From Candidatus Faecousia faecavium (GTDB lineage Bacteria; Bacillota; Clostridia; Oscillospirales; Oscillospiraceae): 64,000 bases of DNA. This document shows positions 9,840 to 18,846 of this stretch, one piece after another. Below the pieces are notes generated by a model. It was not told the DNA's origin. It made no database searches and was given only the letters and a program-made list of their open reading frames with translations. The first letter of the stretch is position 1. The number at the start of each line of letters is the position of its first letter. The stretch covers positions 124,001 through 188,000 of the forward strand of contig DVGO01000056.1 of the NCBI GenBank assembly GCA_018712645.1. Reading direction: 5' to 3'. A program made the position numbers and the translations under genes.

Positions 9840-11519
9840 TTATCGACCGAATTTGGGGTTATAGTCCTTTCTTCTGCCTGTTTTTCTGATGAGGATAACC
9901 ACCACCAGCATCACAACAGCGCCGGTGAGGAAGGAAATCCCCATCATCAAAAGCACCTTACCAGGCTGCTCCGGAGACGCTTCCGGTGCCTGCACCACTG
10001 TTGGCTCTGTTGCCATAGTGGCAGGCTGGGTGGCTTCCGTGGTGGGCGCAACCGTCACAGCCGTGGTTTCCTCTACCACCTGTTCCTGGGGGAAGGCTGT
10101 CTGCGCATAGTACTGCCGGGCATAGCGGAACAGCCACGCTGTCTTTTCACAGCGCTCTATGTCATCTTCTCCGCCGAACAGAACCACCACCAGATCGTGG
10201 GTGTCTCCAGTCCCATCTGTGACGGGCAGGGCGCTGACCAGGTTCGCACCGGAGCGATTGGTAGTTCCGGTTTTCAAGCCCAGGCAATCCGGGAAGTTGT
10301 ACAGCAGGGCATTGGTGGTTTTGGCATAGGCTACCTTGCCCTCTGGGGTCTGTCCAAAGCTGGGAAGATCCGTTTTGGTCATTCGGGTAATGGTCGTCAG
10401 ATGTTCCCGATGGTTGTTCAGCAGATACTGGGTCAGACGGAACATATCTTCCGCGCTCATCTCGTTCTGGCGCTTGGAAGCTGTGGGAGACTGGGTATAA
10501 TCCGGCAGCCCGTGGGGGTTATAGAAAACCGCAGAAGCCAGCCCCAGTTCCTGGGCCCGCTGATTCATCAGCTGGGTAAAGGCTTCTTCCGACCCAGACA
10601 CCATTTCCGCCAATGCAGTTGCCGCTTCATTGGCAGACACAATCAGCATGGCCCGCAGCAAATCTCCCACCGTAACCTGGGCTCCCAGGGCCAACGTTCC
10701 GTATTTTCCCTTCTTCCGGTAGATGCCATCCTCGGAATTTGCCAGGCGGTAAACATCCTCGGAAACGGTATAAACGCTCTCTTCCGTCAGATTTCCGGCG
10801 TCAATGGCCTCTTTTACCAGAAGATAGGTCATCAGTTTGGTGGTACTGGCAATCTGGGTGGAAACATCCCCATTATACGCATACAGAACACAGCCGGTAT
10901 TGGCATCTCCCAGCACGACACCATGCAGATCCTGAAAGTACCCTTCAGCCTGCTGCTTTTCCAAATCGTAATGATATGCGGCTGTGGTGTCCAATGTCAG
11001 CGTGTCCTGACCTGTATACACCAGGTTCAGGTCAAAATACATGCCCAAATCCGCCATCCGGACATAAATATCCGCCGGTCCTTCTTCAGTGGAAAAATGC
11101 AGATAAGTGGGCAAACGCATTTCCTGATCGTCCAGGTACAACTTGTTGTAGCTGGTGCTGGCGTAAATGCAGTCTCCAACGTCCAATTGGGTAGTCGGCT
11201 CCCCTTCTCCGCCCACTGGAGTGTATTCCTGCCCTTTGCGGATCACAAGCCGGGTACCGGATTCCTCGTCCGGCTCAATGGCAATGGAAAATCCCTTCTC
11301 CGTGCCGGACAATACCGCCGCCAGATCCCGAAGAGACACAAGCAGGTTATTGTCATAGGAGCTTTGGAAGGCTTTCACCACCACAGCTTCCCGGCCATCC
11401 ACAGAAACGGATAAATTGCGGCCATCCAATTGGGCTGCGCTGACGGTCACCATTCCCACGCCTGCCAGGGATACCAGCAAGCAGCATGCCAGAAAAAGGC
11501 TGACTACACGTTTTCCCAT
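9840..11519 (-). CDS. D-alanyl-D-alanine carboxypeptidase (S11 family) with extra N-terminal domain and C-terminal TM
   Basis: STTKLMTYLLVKEA; SANEAATALAEM; LGLKTGTTNRSG; copper-amine-oxidase-N-like region SVDGREAVVVKAFQSSYDNNLLVSLRDLAAVL. Confidence 0.9.
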   Translation of the reverse strand: MGKRVVSLFLACCLLVSLAGVGMVTVSAAQLDGRNLSVSVDGREAVVVKAFQSSYDNNLLVSLRDLAAVLSGTEKGFSIAIEPDEESGTRLVIRKGQEYTPVGGEGEPTTQLDVGDCIYASTSYNKLYLDDQEMRLPTYLHFSTEEGPADIYVRMADLGMYFDLNLVYTGQDTLTLDTTAAYHYDLEKQQAEGYFQDLHGVVLGDANTGCVLYAYNGDVSTQIASTTKLMTYLLVKEAIDAGNLTEESVYTVSEDVYRLANSEDGIYRKKGKYGTLALGAQVTVGDLLRAMLIVSANEAATALAEMVSGSEEAFTQLMNQRAQELGLASAVFYNPHGLPDYTQSPTASKRQNEMSAEDMFRLTQYLLNNHREHLTTITRMTKTDLPSFGQTPEGKVAYAKTTNALLYNFPDCLGLKTGTTNRSGANLVSALPVTDGTGDTHDLVVVLFGGEDDIERCEKTAWLFRYARQYYAQTAFPQEQVVEETTAVTVAPTTEATQPATMATEPTVVQAPEASPEQPGKVLLMMGISFLTGAVVMLVVVILIRKTGRRKDYNPKFGR

Positions 11520-11687
11520 AGTGTCTCTCCTTACGCAATTATTTGGGATATCATATCATATTCTGCCCCAAAATGCAATTCGCCAAAATACGCCAATCTT
11601 CCCCGATTTCTTCAAAAAAGGAGCGGTACTGTTTTGCAGTACCGCTTCCAAAGATGGACAATATGGAATGAAACGCTTGTCGCTGCA

Positions 11688-12125
11688 TCACAGCAGCATG
11701 CCGGCAAAGCACTGGCCTGCCAGCATCAGTCCCAGGCCGGTGGCGAGAATCGCCAGCTTTCCCTTGGGGCCGGAGGCAATGCGCTGCACCAGGGAGCTGA
11801 AAATCCGCTCCGCGACAGCAAAGATCAGTCCTCCTGCCAGCGCCAGCTGCCAGATCTGCCAGGCAGGGATTTCTCCCGCCACCCAGGGCAGAATGCCGAA
11901 GGTAATGGCAGCCAGAATATCCGCCTGAATCCAGCAGTATTCTGCCTGAGGCGCAAGATAGGCATTCAGAATCAGCGCCAGAACGCTCAGGATCAGAAGA
12001 TTGGGGATGTTCAGCGGAGGCAGTACCACCGCAGGCTGGAAGGTTCTGCACAGCATGTACACCAGCATGGTCAGAGCAACCACGGCGCACAGCAGAATAT
12101 TCAACATTCCGGATTGTTTCTTCAT
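11688..12125 (-). CDS. Unknown membrane protein at the end of the Rnf-like operon
   Basis: 145 aa, about 4 TM, immediately downstream of rnfG-like gene; no evident similarity to RnfA/RnfE. Confidence 0.65.
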   Translation of the reverse strand: MKKQSGMLNILLCAVVALTMLVYMLCRTFQPAVVLPPLNIPNLLILSVLALILNAYLAPQAEYCWIQADILAAITFGILPWVAGEIPAWQIWQLALAGGLIFAVAERIFSSLVQRIASGPKGKLAILATGLGLMLAGQCFAGMLL

Positions 12126-12128
12126 GGC

Positions 12129-12668
12129 TTAACCTCCCCAGGATGTGGCGCCGGAGGAAGTATCCGCGCCGGTGACAAAGCCTACGGCTGCATTCACGCC
12201 TCTGGCAATGGCTTTGGAGGTAACAGTGGCACCAGTCAGAGCGTCCACGCCCTCACCGATCTGGGCATCGCCCTGGGTTCCCAGGAACTGGATCAGAAAA
12301 TCCGTATCCAGCAGCGCCTGTGCGCCCAGTCCCAGGGTTTCCTCCATGTCCCGTACCGTCAGGCCGGTGACTTTACCGCTGTTGTCCACGCCTACCAGCA
12401 GATAGATATCTCCGGCATATCCGGCGGTTTTGGTTTCCAGGACATAGCCGGTTTCTCCCTTGTAAACCGCCACAATGGCTTCATCCTCGCCGGTGTAGAC
12501 TTCCTGAGTAAAGGTGGTGCTTTCCGGCAGCATGAAGCGGATCATTTCCTTCTTCTCCGCAGCGGCAATCTCATTTGCCACCCCGGACAGGCCAAACCGT
12601 GCACCTGCCAGTACTGCGGCAGATACCACAATGGCAGCCAGGGCCGTCAGAATCTGTTTTACTTTCAT
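12129..12668 (-). CDS. RnfG-like FMN-binding subunit
   Basis: Single TM, GLGAQAL..DALTGATVTSKAIARGVN FMN_bind motif. Confidence 0.88.
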   Translation of the reverse strand: MKVKQILTALAAIVVSAAVLAGARFGLSGVANEIAAAEKKEMIRFMLPESTTFTQEVYTGEDEAIVAVYKGETGYVLETKTAGYAGDIYLLVGVDNSGKVTGLTVRDMEETLGLGAQALLDTDFLIQFLGTQGDAQIGEGVDALTGATVTSKAIARGVNAAVGFVTGADTSSGATSWGG

Positions 12669-13714
12669 GCGGCACCTCCTTTGCTGCCGAAGCGGACAGG
12701 TGCCGTCCAGCGATCCATTGCCCAGGACAGGGCATTCATAATCAAAATGGCATAGGTGACGCCTTCCGGGAACAGGCCGAAGTAACGAAACAGCACCGTC
12801 AATGCGCCACAGCCAATGCCGTAGAGAATCTGTCCCTTGGGGGTAACCGGAGAGGTGGCATAGTCGGTGGCCATGAAGATGGCGCCCAGGATCACGCCGC
12901 CGCCCAGCAGGCTGTACATCATCCAGCCGAAGGCATCATCGGTCTTGTGGAACACCAGGGTCAGCACCGCCACGGTTCCCAGATACGCCACGGGAATCCG
13001 CAGGGAGATCACCTTCCGCCAAACCAGGTAAGCACCCCCCAGCAGCAGTGCCAGGGCAGAAACCTCACCAATGGAGCCGGGGATGTTACCCAGGAACATA
13101 TCCAGCAGGCTCTGCTCCGGCAGAGCGGGCATCACCATGTGGTGCAGAGGGGTTGCGGTGGTTACTGCATCCATGCCGCCGAAGAAGCCGTTGACTGCGG
13201 CGTAGCGCACCATGGAGGTGGGAAAGAGCAGCACCAGCAGAGCTCTTGCCGCCAGGGCAGGGTTAAAGGCGTTCTGGCCCATACCGCCGCAGAAGGCTTT
13301 CACCACCAGGATGGCAAACACGCTGCCAAAGGCGGCAACCCAGTAAGGCACGGTAGCAGGCAGGGTCATTGCCAGCAGCATGCCGGTGACCACTGCGGAG
13401 CCATCCAGCTCCCGATGGTCCCGGAAGAGAAAGCGGTTGGCAGCCAGTTCCGTAATCACAGCCGCCGCAATGGAAACGATGGTCACCACCGCAGCCCGGA
13501 TGCCGAAATGGGCAATACCGAAAACCAGCGCCGGTAGCAGGGCAATATTCACATCCCGCATAATCCGGCGGGTGGAGTCATTTCCCCGAACGTGGGGGGA
13601 AGAAGATACCGTCAAATTCATTTGCCAGCAGCCTCCCTTACTTTGGATTTTCCCTTGCGGATCACTTCCACCAGAGGAAGTTTCCCCGGGCAGGTATAGG
13701 CACAGCAGCCGCAC
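12665..13714 (-). CDS. RnfD-like membrane subunit (NQR2/RnfD/RnfE family)
   Basis: SSSPHVRGNDSTRRIMRDVNIALLPAL..; ATDYATSPVTPKGQ; GVTYAILIMNALSWAMDRWT; likely starts downstream of 13714 (MNLTVSSSPHVRG). Confidence 0.9.
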   Translation of the reverse strand: MRLLCLYLPGETSSGGSDPQGKIQSKGGCWQMNLTVSSSPHVRGNDSTRRIMRDVNIALLPALVFGIAHFGIRAAVVTIVSIAAAVITELAANRFLFRDHRELDGSAVVTGMLLAMTLPATVPYWVAAFGSVFAILVVKAFCGGMGQNAFNPALAARALLVLLFPTSMVRYAAVNGFFGGMDAVTTATPLHHMVMPALPEQSLLDMFLGNIPGSIGEVSALALLLGGAYLVWRKVISLRIPVAYLGTVAVLTLVFHKTDDAFGWMMYSLLGGGVILGAIFMATDYATSPVTPKGQILYGIGCGALTVLFRYFGLFPEGVTYAILIMNALSWAMDRWTAPVRFGSKGGAA

Positions 13715-14922
13715 TCAATGCAGTCCATGACATAGTAGCGGTTCAGCTCTGCGGTATTGTCCCGATACCGGTACAGATACAACGGCTGCAGGTGCATGGG
13801 ACAAACCTGCACACACCGTCCGCAGCGGATGCACAGAGGATTCTCTTTTTCCTGGTTGCGGAACTGAGCCAGGCACAGCACAGAGTTGGTGCCCTTGATG
13901 GTCACCACGGACAGATCATCCTGAGCAAAGCCCATCATGGGGCCGCCGCAGATGACCTTCCACACATCTTCCGTCAGGCCGCCGGCAGCTTCGATCAGTT
14001 CCTGATAAGACGTACCAATGCGGCACAGGAAGTTCTTGGGATTTTTCACAGCCTCGCCGGTTACGGTGACAATTCGCTCGGTCACAGCCTGACCCAGGCA
14101 CACCGCCCGGTAGACCGCATAGAACGTTGCGGCGTTGAACACGGCGCACTGGACGGAGGAAGGCAGCTGTCCCGGAGGAATCTGCCGTCCGGTAACCGCC
14201 TGAATCAACTGCTTTTCCGCACCCTGGGGATAACGGGTAGGCAGAACCTGAATCTCTACATCGTCCTTGCCTGCCAGGGTCTGTTTCAGTGCTTCCACAG
14301 CCTTGGGCTTGTTATCTTCAATCGCCAGCACCACCCGGTCGGGGTTCAGGATTTTGGTGACGATGCGCATGCCTTCCAGTACTTGCTCCGGGCTGGTACG
14401 CAGCAGGATGTCGTCAGCAGTGATGTAAGGCTCACACTCGCAGGCATTGGCAATCAGGGTGTCGATTTTACCCAGGCTGGTCAAAGCCTTCATGTTGGAG
14501 GGGAAGGCTGCGCCGCCGTGGCCTACCACACCGGCTTCCCGGATGATGGCAAGCAGGGTATCCACATCCAAGCCGGAATAATCCGGATGGGGCACCAGGG
14601 TGGTGTCCGGGGTATCCAGGCCGTCGTTTTCAATCACCACGGACAGGATGTCCCGTCCGCTGGGATGGCGGCGAGGTTCCACGGCAATGACCTTGCCGGA
14701 GACAGAGGCATGGACAGGCACACACAGTCCCTGACCGTCGCCAATCTTCTGCCCTTTCTTGACCAGATCTCCCACCTGCACCAGCGGGGTACAGGGGGCG
14801 CCAATGTGCTGCTGCATGGCAATGGCAACAGTCTTGGGCTGAAAAGCGGTGTCCAGCTGGGCGTTGGAGGAAAGCTCCTTCCGTCCCGCCGGATGCAGGC
14901 CGCCAAAGAAAAGATGTTTCAT
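13618..14922 (-). CDS. RnfC-like subunit
   Basis: GGLHPAGRKELS; GHGGAAFPS; two ferredoxin motifs CIRCGRCVQVCP and CIECGCCAYTCP. Confidence 0.92.
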   Translation of the reverse strand: MKHLFFGGLHPAGRKELSSNAQLDTAFQPKTVAIAMQQHIGAPCTPLVQVGDLVKKGQKIGDGQGLCVPVHASVSGKVIAVEPRRHPSGRDILSVVIENDGLDTPDTTLVPHPDYSGLDVDTLLAIIREAGVVGHGGAAFPSNMKALTSLGKIDTLIANACECEPYITADDILLRTSPEQVLEGMRIVTKILNPDRVVLAIEDNKPKAVEALKQTLAGKDDVEIQVLPTRYPQGAEKQLIQAVTGRQIPPGQLPSSVQCAVFNAATFYAVYRAVCLGQAVTERIVTVTGEAVKNPKNFLCRIGTSYQELIEAAGGLTEDVWKVICGGPMMGFAQDDLSVVTIKGTNSVLCLAQFRNQEKENPLCIRCGRCVQVCPMHLQPLYLYRYRDNTAELNRYYVMDCIECGCCAYTCPGKLPLVEVIRKGKSKVREAAGK

Positions 14923-14942
14923 AGATTCACCTTCTTATTGTA

Positions 14943-15971
14943 TTAGGTTCGGATATAGTCTTCAAAACCGGGACTATAGGTAATGATCCCGTCCTGGGCA
15001 ACCCACATGGCCAGAGCCTGGGTTTTGTCCAGCAGTGCCTGTCCCTGCTCCTGATCCAGCAAAAACAGCGCCGTGGACAGGCAGTCAGCCAGGCCGGAAT
15101 CCGGGCAAAGAATGGTCACAGAGCGCCAGTAGTTTGCCGGCATCCGGGTTTCCGGGTCGATGATGTGGTGATAGGATTTTCCGTCCACCACATAGTAGCG
15201 CTGATAGTCACCGCTGGTGACCACACTGCCGTCAGAAATATTCAGGGTGTGCAGGTAACCTGCATCCCATTTCTCCGGGGACTGGACTCCCACCACCCAC
15301 TGGGCGCCGGTTGCCTTGGGGCCGGTGGCACAGACGTTTCCGCCGATGCTAACCAGCATTCCCTCTTCAATCTGGGCACAGACCTGCTGGGCAGACCAGC
15401 CTTTGGCCACTGCGCCCACATCCAATTGCATGTCCGGGTCCGCCAGGAACACGGTGCCCGCTTCTTCGTCCACGATCACATCGTCCAGATTGCAATGGGC
15501 AGAAGCTTCTTCCAGCGCTGCCTCGTCCGGCAGGGCGGCGTGCTCCGGATCGTCAATCCCTGCCGTCCGGGCATCGTGCCACAGCTTTAGTACGCTGCCC
15601 ATGGCAACATTGACTTTTCCATCGGTCAGGGCGTAGTACTCCTTGCACTCCAGCAGCAGATCCACAATCCGCTGGTCTACCGCCACCGGGGCAACGCCTG
15701 CCTGATCGTTGATGGTTTTCAGGTTGGCAATGCCTTCGTAATCGTTATAGATGTCGAACAGCTGGTGATATTCCAGCAGCTGGTCATGGATTGCCTGGGC
15801 CTTCTCCTGAAATGCTTCCTCCGATTCGGCATACCCCAAAATGGTGGTCACCGTATCAAACAGGGTCAGAAACGTGGCCTGATACTGGGTTGGCCCCTCC
15901 GTTTGGGCGGGGGATGCACAGCCTGTCAGCAGGCAGGCAAGACACACAAAGCAAATCAGGATTCGCCGCAT
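14943..15971 (-). CDS. apbE: FAD:protein FMN transferase (ApbE family) lipoprotein
   Basis: Lipobox LLTGCAS; FDTVTTILGY; LDVGAVAKGWSAQ; GGNV; DGSVVTSGDYQRYYVVDGKSYHHIIDPETRMPA. Confidence 0.92.
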   Translation of the reverse strand: MRRILICFVCLACLLTGCASPAQTEGPTQYQATFLTLFDTVTTILGYAESEEAFQEKAQAIHDQLLEYHQLFDIYNDYEGIANLKTINDQAGVAPVAVDQRIVDLLLECKEYYALTDGKVNVAMGSVLKLWHDARTAGIDDPEHAALPDEAALEEASAHCNLDDVIVDEEAGTVFLADPDMQLDVGAVAKGWSAQQVCAQIEEGMLVSIGGNVCATGPKATGAQWVVGVQSPEKWDAGYLHTLNISDGSVVTSGDYQRYYVVDGKSYHHIIDPETRMPANYWRSVTILCPDSGLADCLSTALFLLDQEQGQALLDKTQALAMWVAQDGIITYSPGFEDYIRT

Positions 15972-16000
15972 AACTTCACCTTCCGTTAAAAATCAGAGAA

Positions 16001-17089
16001 TTAACCGGCAGCCTTGGCAATCAGGGCCTGGAAGCCGCCCACAGCGATGGTCACAGAGGCAGCCAGATCCGCTTCGGTAACCTTGCTGCTCTCATCCACG
16101 GCAATGCCGCTCACTTCCTCAGCGGTCTTGCCGGTAACGTAAGCAGCAAAGGAAGCAGCCTGCTCGTTCCATTCGTAGGTGCTGCCGGCGTAAGCCTTCA
16201 TGCCGTAAGCTTCGCCCAGCTGGTTCTTGGTCTGGGGAGCAGCAGTCAGGTCGGTGGTAATCTTGCCGGTGGCATCAAAGCTGACCTTGGCCTGCAGGCC
16301 ATCCAGGATGCAGCTGGTGATGGTATCGCCGTTCATGGTCAGGGCGGTGACGTTCACATCCAGCTGAGCGGTGCCGTCCTTTTCGGCCTCAGCATTGACG
16401 CTGCTGTCCAGGCCGTTGAGGGTGCTCAGCACCAGCTTGTCGCCTCTGTGGGCGCCCAGATGGGTGGCAGTCTCGGCAGCCATGGCAATGGCATCCACAT
16501 AGCCGCCAATGTAAATGGTAGCAACAGAAGCCAGGTCGGCGTCGGCAGCCTTACCGGATTCGTTGACAGCGCCGGTCTTCAGCTCCTGGGCAGTCTTGCC
16601 CACGGCGTAATCCGCCAGAGCCTGGGCTTGCTCGTTCCACTCGTAAGCGCTGCCGGCATAGGCCTTCATGCCGTAAGCTTCACCCAGCTCGTTCTTGGTC
16701 TGGGGAGCGGCGGTCAGGTCGGTGGTGATGACACCCTTGGTATCAAATTCCACAGTGGACTTGATTCCGTCGATGGCGCAGGAGTCAATGACACCGTTGT
16801 CATCCACATTAACCGCAACCAGGGTTACATCGTACACAGCGCTGCCGTTCTTATCAGCGGCGGCATCGGTGCTGTCAGCAATGCCCGTAACCACAGCCAG
16901 GCCGGTCTTGACAGCGTCGTCACTGCTTCCGGCGGTGGTAGCCTGAGGAACGGTGCTTTCGGTGCTCTGGGCAGGAGCAGCGGTGGCGATGGGCTGGGTG
17001 GGGCAGACGTGTACATGGGCGCCTGCACAGCCGCCCAGCAGGCTGACGGCCATAACAACAGTCAGCACCATGGCGAGAAACTTCTTCAT
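16001..17089 (-). CDS. Lipoprotein with two tandem ~156-aa repeats, Rnf/ApbE-linked
   Basis: Lipobox SLLGGCAG; repeated TTDLTAAPQTKN(E/Q)LGEAYGMKAYAGS(A/T)YEWNEQA. Confidence 0.8.
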   Translation of the reverse strand: MKKFLAMVLTVVMAVSLLGGCAGAHVHVCPTQPIATAAPAQSTESTVPQATTAGSSDDAVKTGLAVVTGIADSTDAAADKNGSAVYDVTLVAVNVDDNGVIDSCAIDGIKSTVEFDTKGVITTDLTAAPQTKNELGEAYGMKAYAGSAYEWNEQAQALADYAVGKTAQELKTGAVNESGKAADADLASVATIYIGGYVDAIAMAAETATHLGAHRGDKLVLSTLNGLDSSVNAEAEKDGTAQLDVNVTALTMNGDTITSCILDGLQAKVSFDATGKITTDLTAAPQTKNQLGEAYGMKAYAGSTYEWNEQAASFAAYVTGKTAEEVSGIAVDESSKVTEADLAASVTIAVGGFQALIAKAAG

Positions 17090-17195
17090 GGGGATTCCTC
17101 CATATCGTTATTTTTATTCCGATATTTTTATATCAGATTAACCTTAACTGTTCATAGATGAAATCTAAATAAATATTAAGATTGTCAAAAATTTT

Positions 17196-18779
17196 TCACA
17201 GATTTTCCATACTCTCCGGTTCTTCCCTCTGTTTCCGTGGAATGGTCACCACAAAGGTTGTGCCAACACCCAAACGGCTGCTGACATCAATCTCTCCTTT
17301 GTGATCCTCTACCACCTGGGCTGCAATGGCAAGGCCCAATCCGGTGCCCTTCCCCTGCTCCTTTGTGGTGAAGAAGGGTTCAAAAATCCGGGAAATCACC
17401 TCCGGCGCAATGCCGGTGCCGGTATCGTTGACCGTAATCTGCACCGTTTCCTCCTGGGCCTGGGTGGAGATGGTCAGAGTTCCGCCCTTGGGCATTGCGT
17501 GAAAACCGTTGAGAATCAGGTTCAGCAGCAGCTGAGACAGCTGGATTTCATTGCCCAGAATGCACATATCCGGACAGTGCAGATCCGTCTGCACCGTGAT
17601 GGTTTTGCTCTGGGCCGGTTTTGCCACATGGAGGGCTTTCTGCACCAGTTCATCCGGAGAAAGGGGGCGAAAGACCGTTTCCGAATTTTTCCGGGACAGG
17701 TCGGAAAGTCGCTGAATCAGGGTTTTGGCTTTCAGAGAAGTATTGTAGATTTCCAGCACATCGTCATAGATATCCTCGTTTTCCGGAGGAAGCTTTTCCA
17801 GGGCCAGCATGCTGTAGCCCATAATGGGGACCAGCAGGTTGTTAAATTCATGGGCAATACTGGAGGTCAGGGTACCCATGATTTCCAGCCGCTGGTGGTG
17901 GGCCAGCTGTTGGGTTTTCTGATTCAGCGCTTCCATGGCGGCATTTTTTTGCTGCAGCAGTTCCAGATCCCGACGTCCCTGCTCGGTTTTCAGAATTGCC
18001 GCTGCTATCGAGGTGCATCCCGCCGCCAGCAGCATGCAGCACAAAAGCCCCATTGCCCCCGGTACCCACAGCATTCCCTCCGGGACGCTTCCCAGGATGC
18101 CGATGGTAAAATAGCCGTTTCCGGACAGTTCTGCCGGAATCACCCCCATCCAGGAATCCTCCCCCATAGTCGCAGAACGGGATTCTTCCTGATTTTCCAG
18201 CGCATCCCATACAGGATCATATTCCTGCTTCCGCGCCAGTTCCACCGCAATTCCGCCATCCCTGGGATGTATCAAGGCGCTGCCGGAGCGGTCCATCAGT
18301 ACCGCCTGATAGCTTTCATCTGCGGGTACACAGTCCCGATAAAAGGAAATCAGATCCAAAAGGATTCCCTTGGCCTCTCCTTCCGAGGAAACCCGCACCA
18401 CCGCCAGGTAGACCTCCCCGTTTTCCCCCAGGCAGGGCAGCACATTCATCCCCGGATTCCATTGGGCCTGGGGCGGCAGCTGATATTGTCTGCCGTCCTG
18501 ATCGGATGAGCTTCCCTGGGTATCCAACTCCATGGGAAATCCCCCGGTCCCCTGCTCCATCTGCGCAGTGTAGGGCATCAGCAGCTGATGAATCCGGCTG
18601 TCCATTTCCCATGCCTGAAGCAGCAGCTTTTCCTGAAACTGCTGCACATTCCGGGCTTTCTGCCCCGCTCCCAGCCAGATTCCCGCAGCCAGCCCCAGCA
18701 GCAGCAACCCGAACCCTAACAAGAAAAAAATCCGGTTCTTCCCGGAAAACACATTCTTCATCCCGATCCCCCTTGTCAA
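17196..18779 (-). CDS. Membrane sensor histidine kinase
   Basis: SIAHEFNNLLVPIMGYS H-box; NLILNGFHAMPKGG; GTGIAPEVISRIFEPFFTTKEQGKGTGLGLAIA. Confidence 0.92.
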   Translation of the reverse strand: MTRGIGMKNVFSGKNRIFFLLGFGLLLLGLAAGIWLGAGQKARNVQQFQEKLLLQAWEMDSRIHQLLMPYTAQMEQGTGGFPMELDTQGSSSDQDGRQYQLPPQAQWNPGMNVLPCLGENGEVYLAVVRVSSEGEAKGILLDLISFYRDCVPADESYQAVLMDRSGSALIHPRDGGIAVELARKQEYDPVWDALENQEESRSATMGEDSWMGVIPAELSGNGYFTIGILGSVPEGMLWVPGAMGLLCCMLLAAGCTSIAAAILKTEQGRRDLELLQQKNAAMEALNQKTQQLAHHQRLEIMGTLTSSIAHEFNNLLVPIMGYSMLALEKLPPENEDIYDDVLEIYNTSLKAKTLIQRLSDLSRKNSETVFRPLSPDELVQKALHVAKPAQSKTITVQTDLHCPDMCILGNEIQLSQLLLNLILNGFHAMPKGGTLTISTQAQEETVQITVNDTGTGIAPEVISRIFEPFFTTKEQGKGTGLGLAIAAQVVEDHKGEIDVSSRLGVGTTFVVTIPRKQREEPESMENL

Positions 18780-18846
18780 ATTCAGCCTCTTGCCTTATAC
18801 TATCATCATAACCAAGTTGTGTAAATCTGTAAAGGGGTGAATTCCC

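Noticed and set aside
11430-12755. 441-aa plus-strand ORF
   Set aside because: Antisense to the Rnf-like operon end; His/Gln-rich shadow translation.
13792-14946. 384-aa plus-strand ORF
   Set aside because: Antisense to RnfC, which has diagnostic FeS motifs.
16150-16740. Repeats in the lipoprotein gene as a possible CRISPR or mobile repeat
   Set aside because: Only two long in-frame coding repeats with codon-level divergence; no short regularly spaced repeats. No CRISPR array was seen anywhere in the window.
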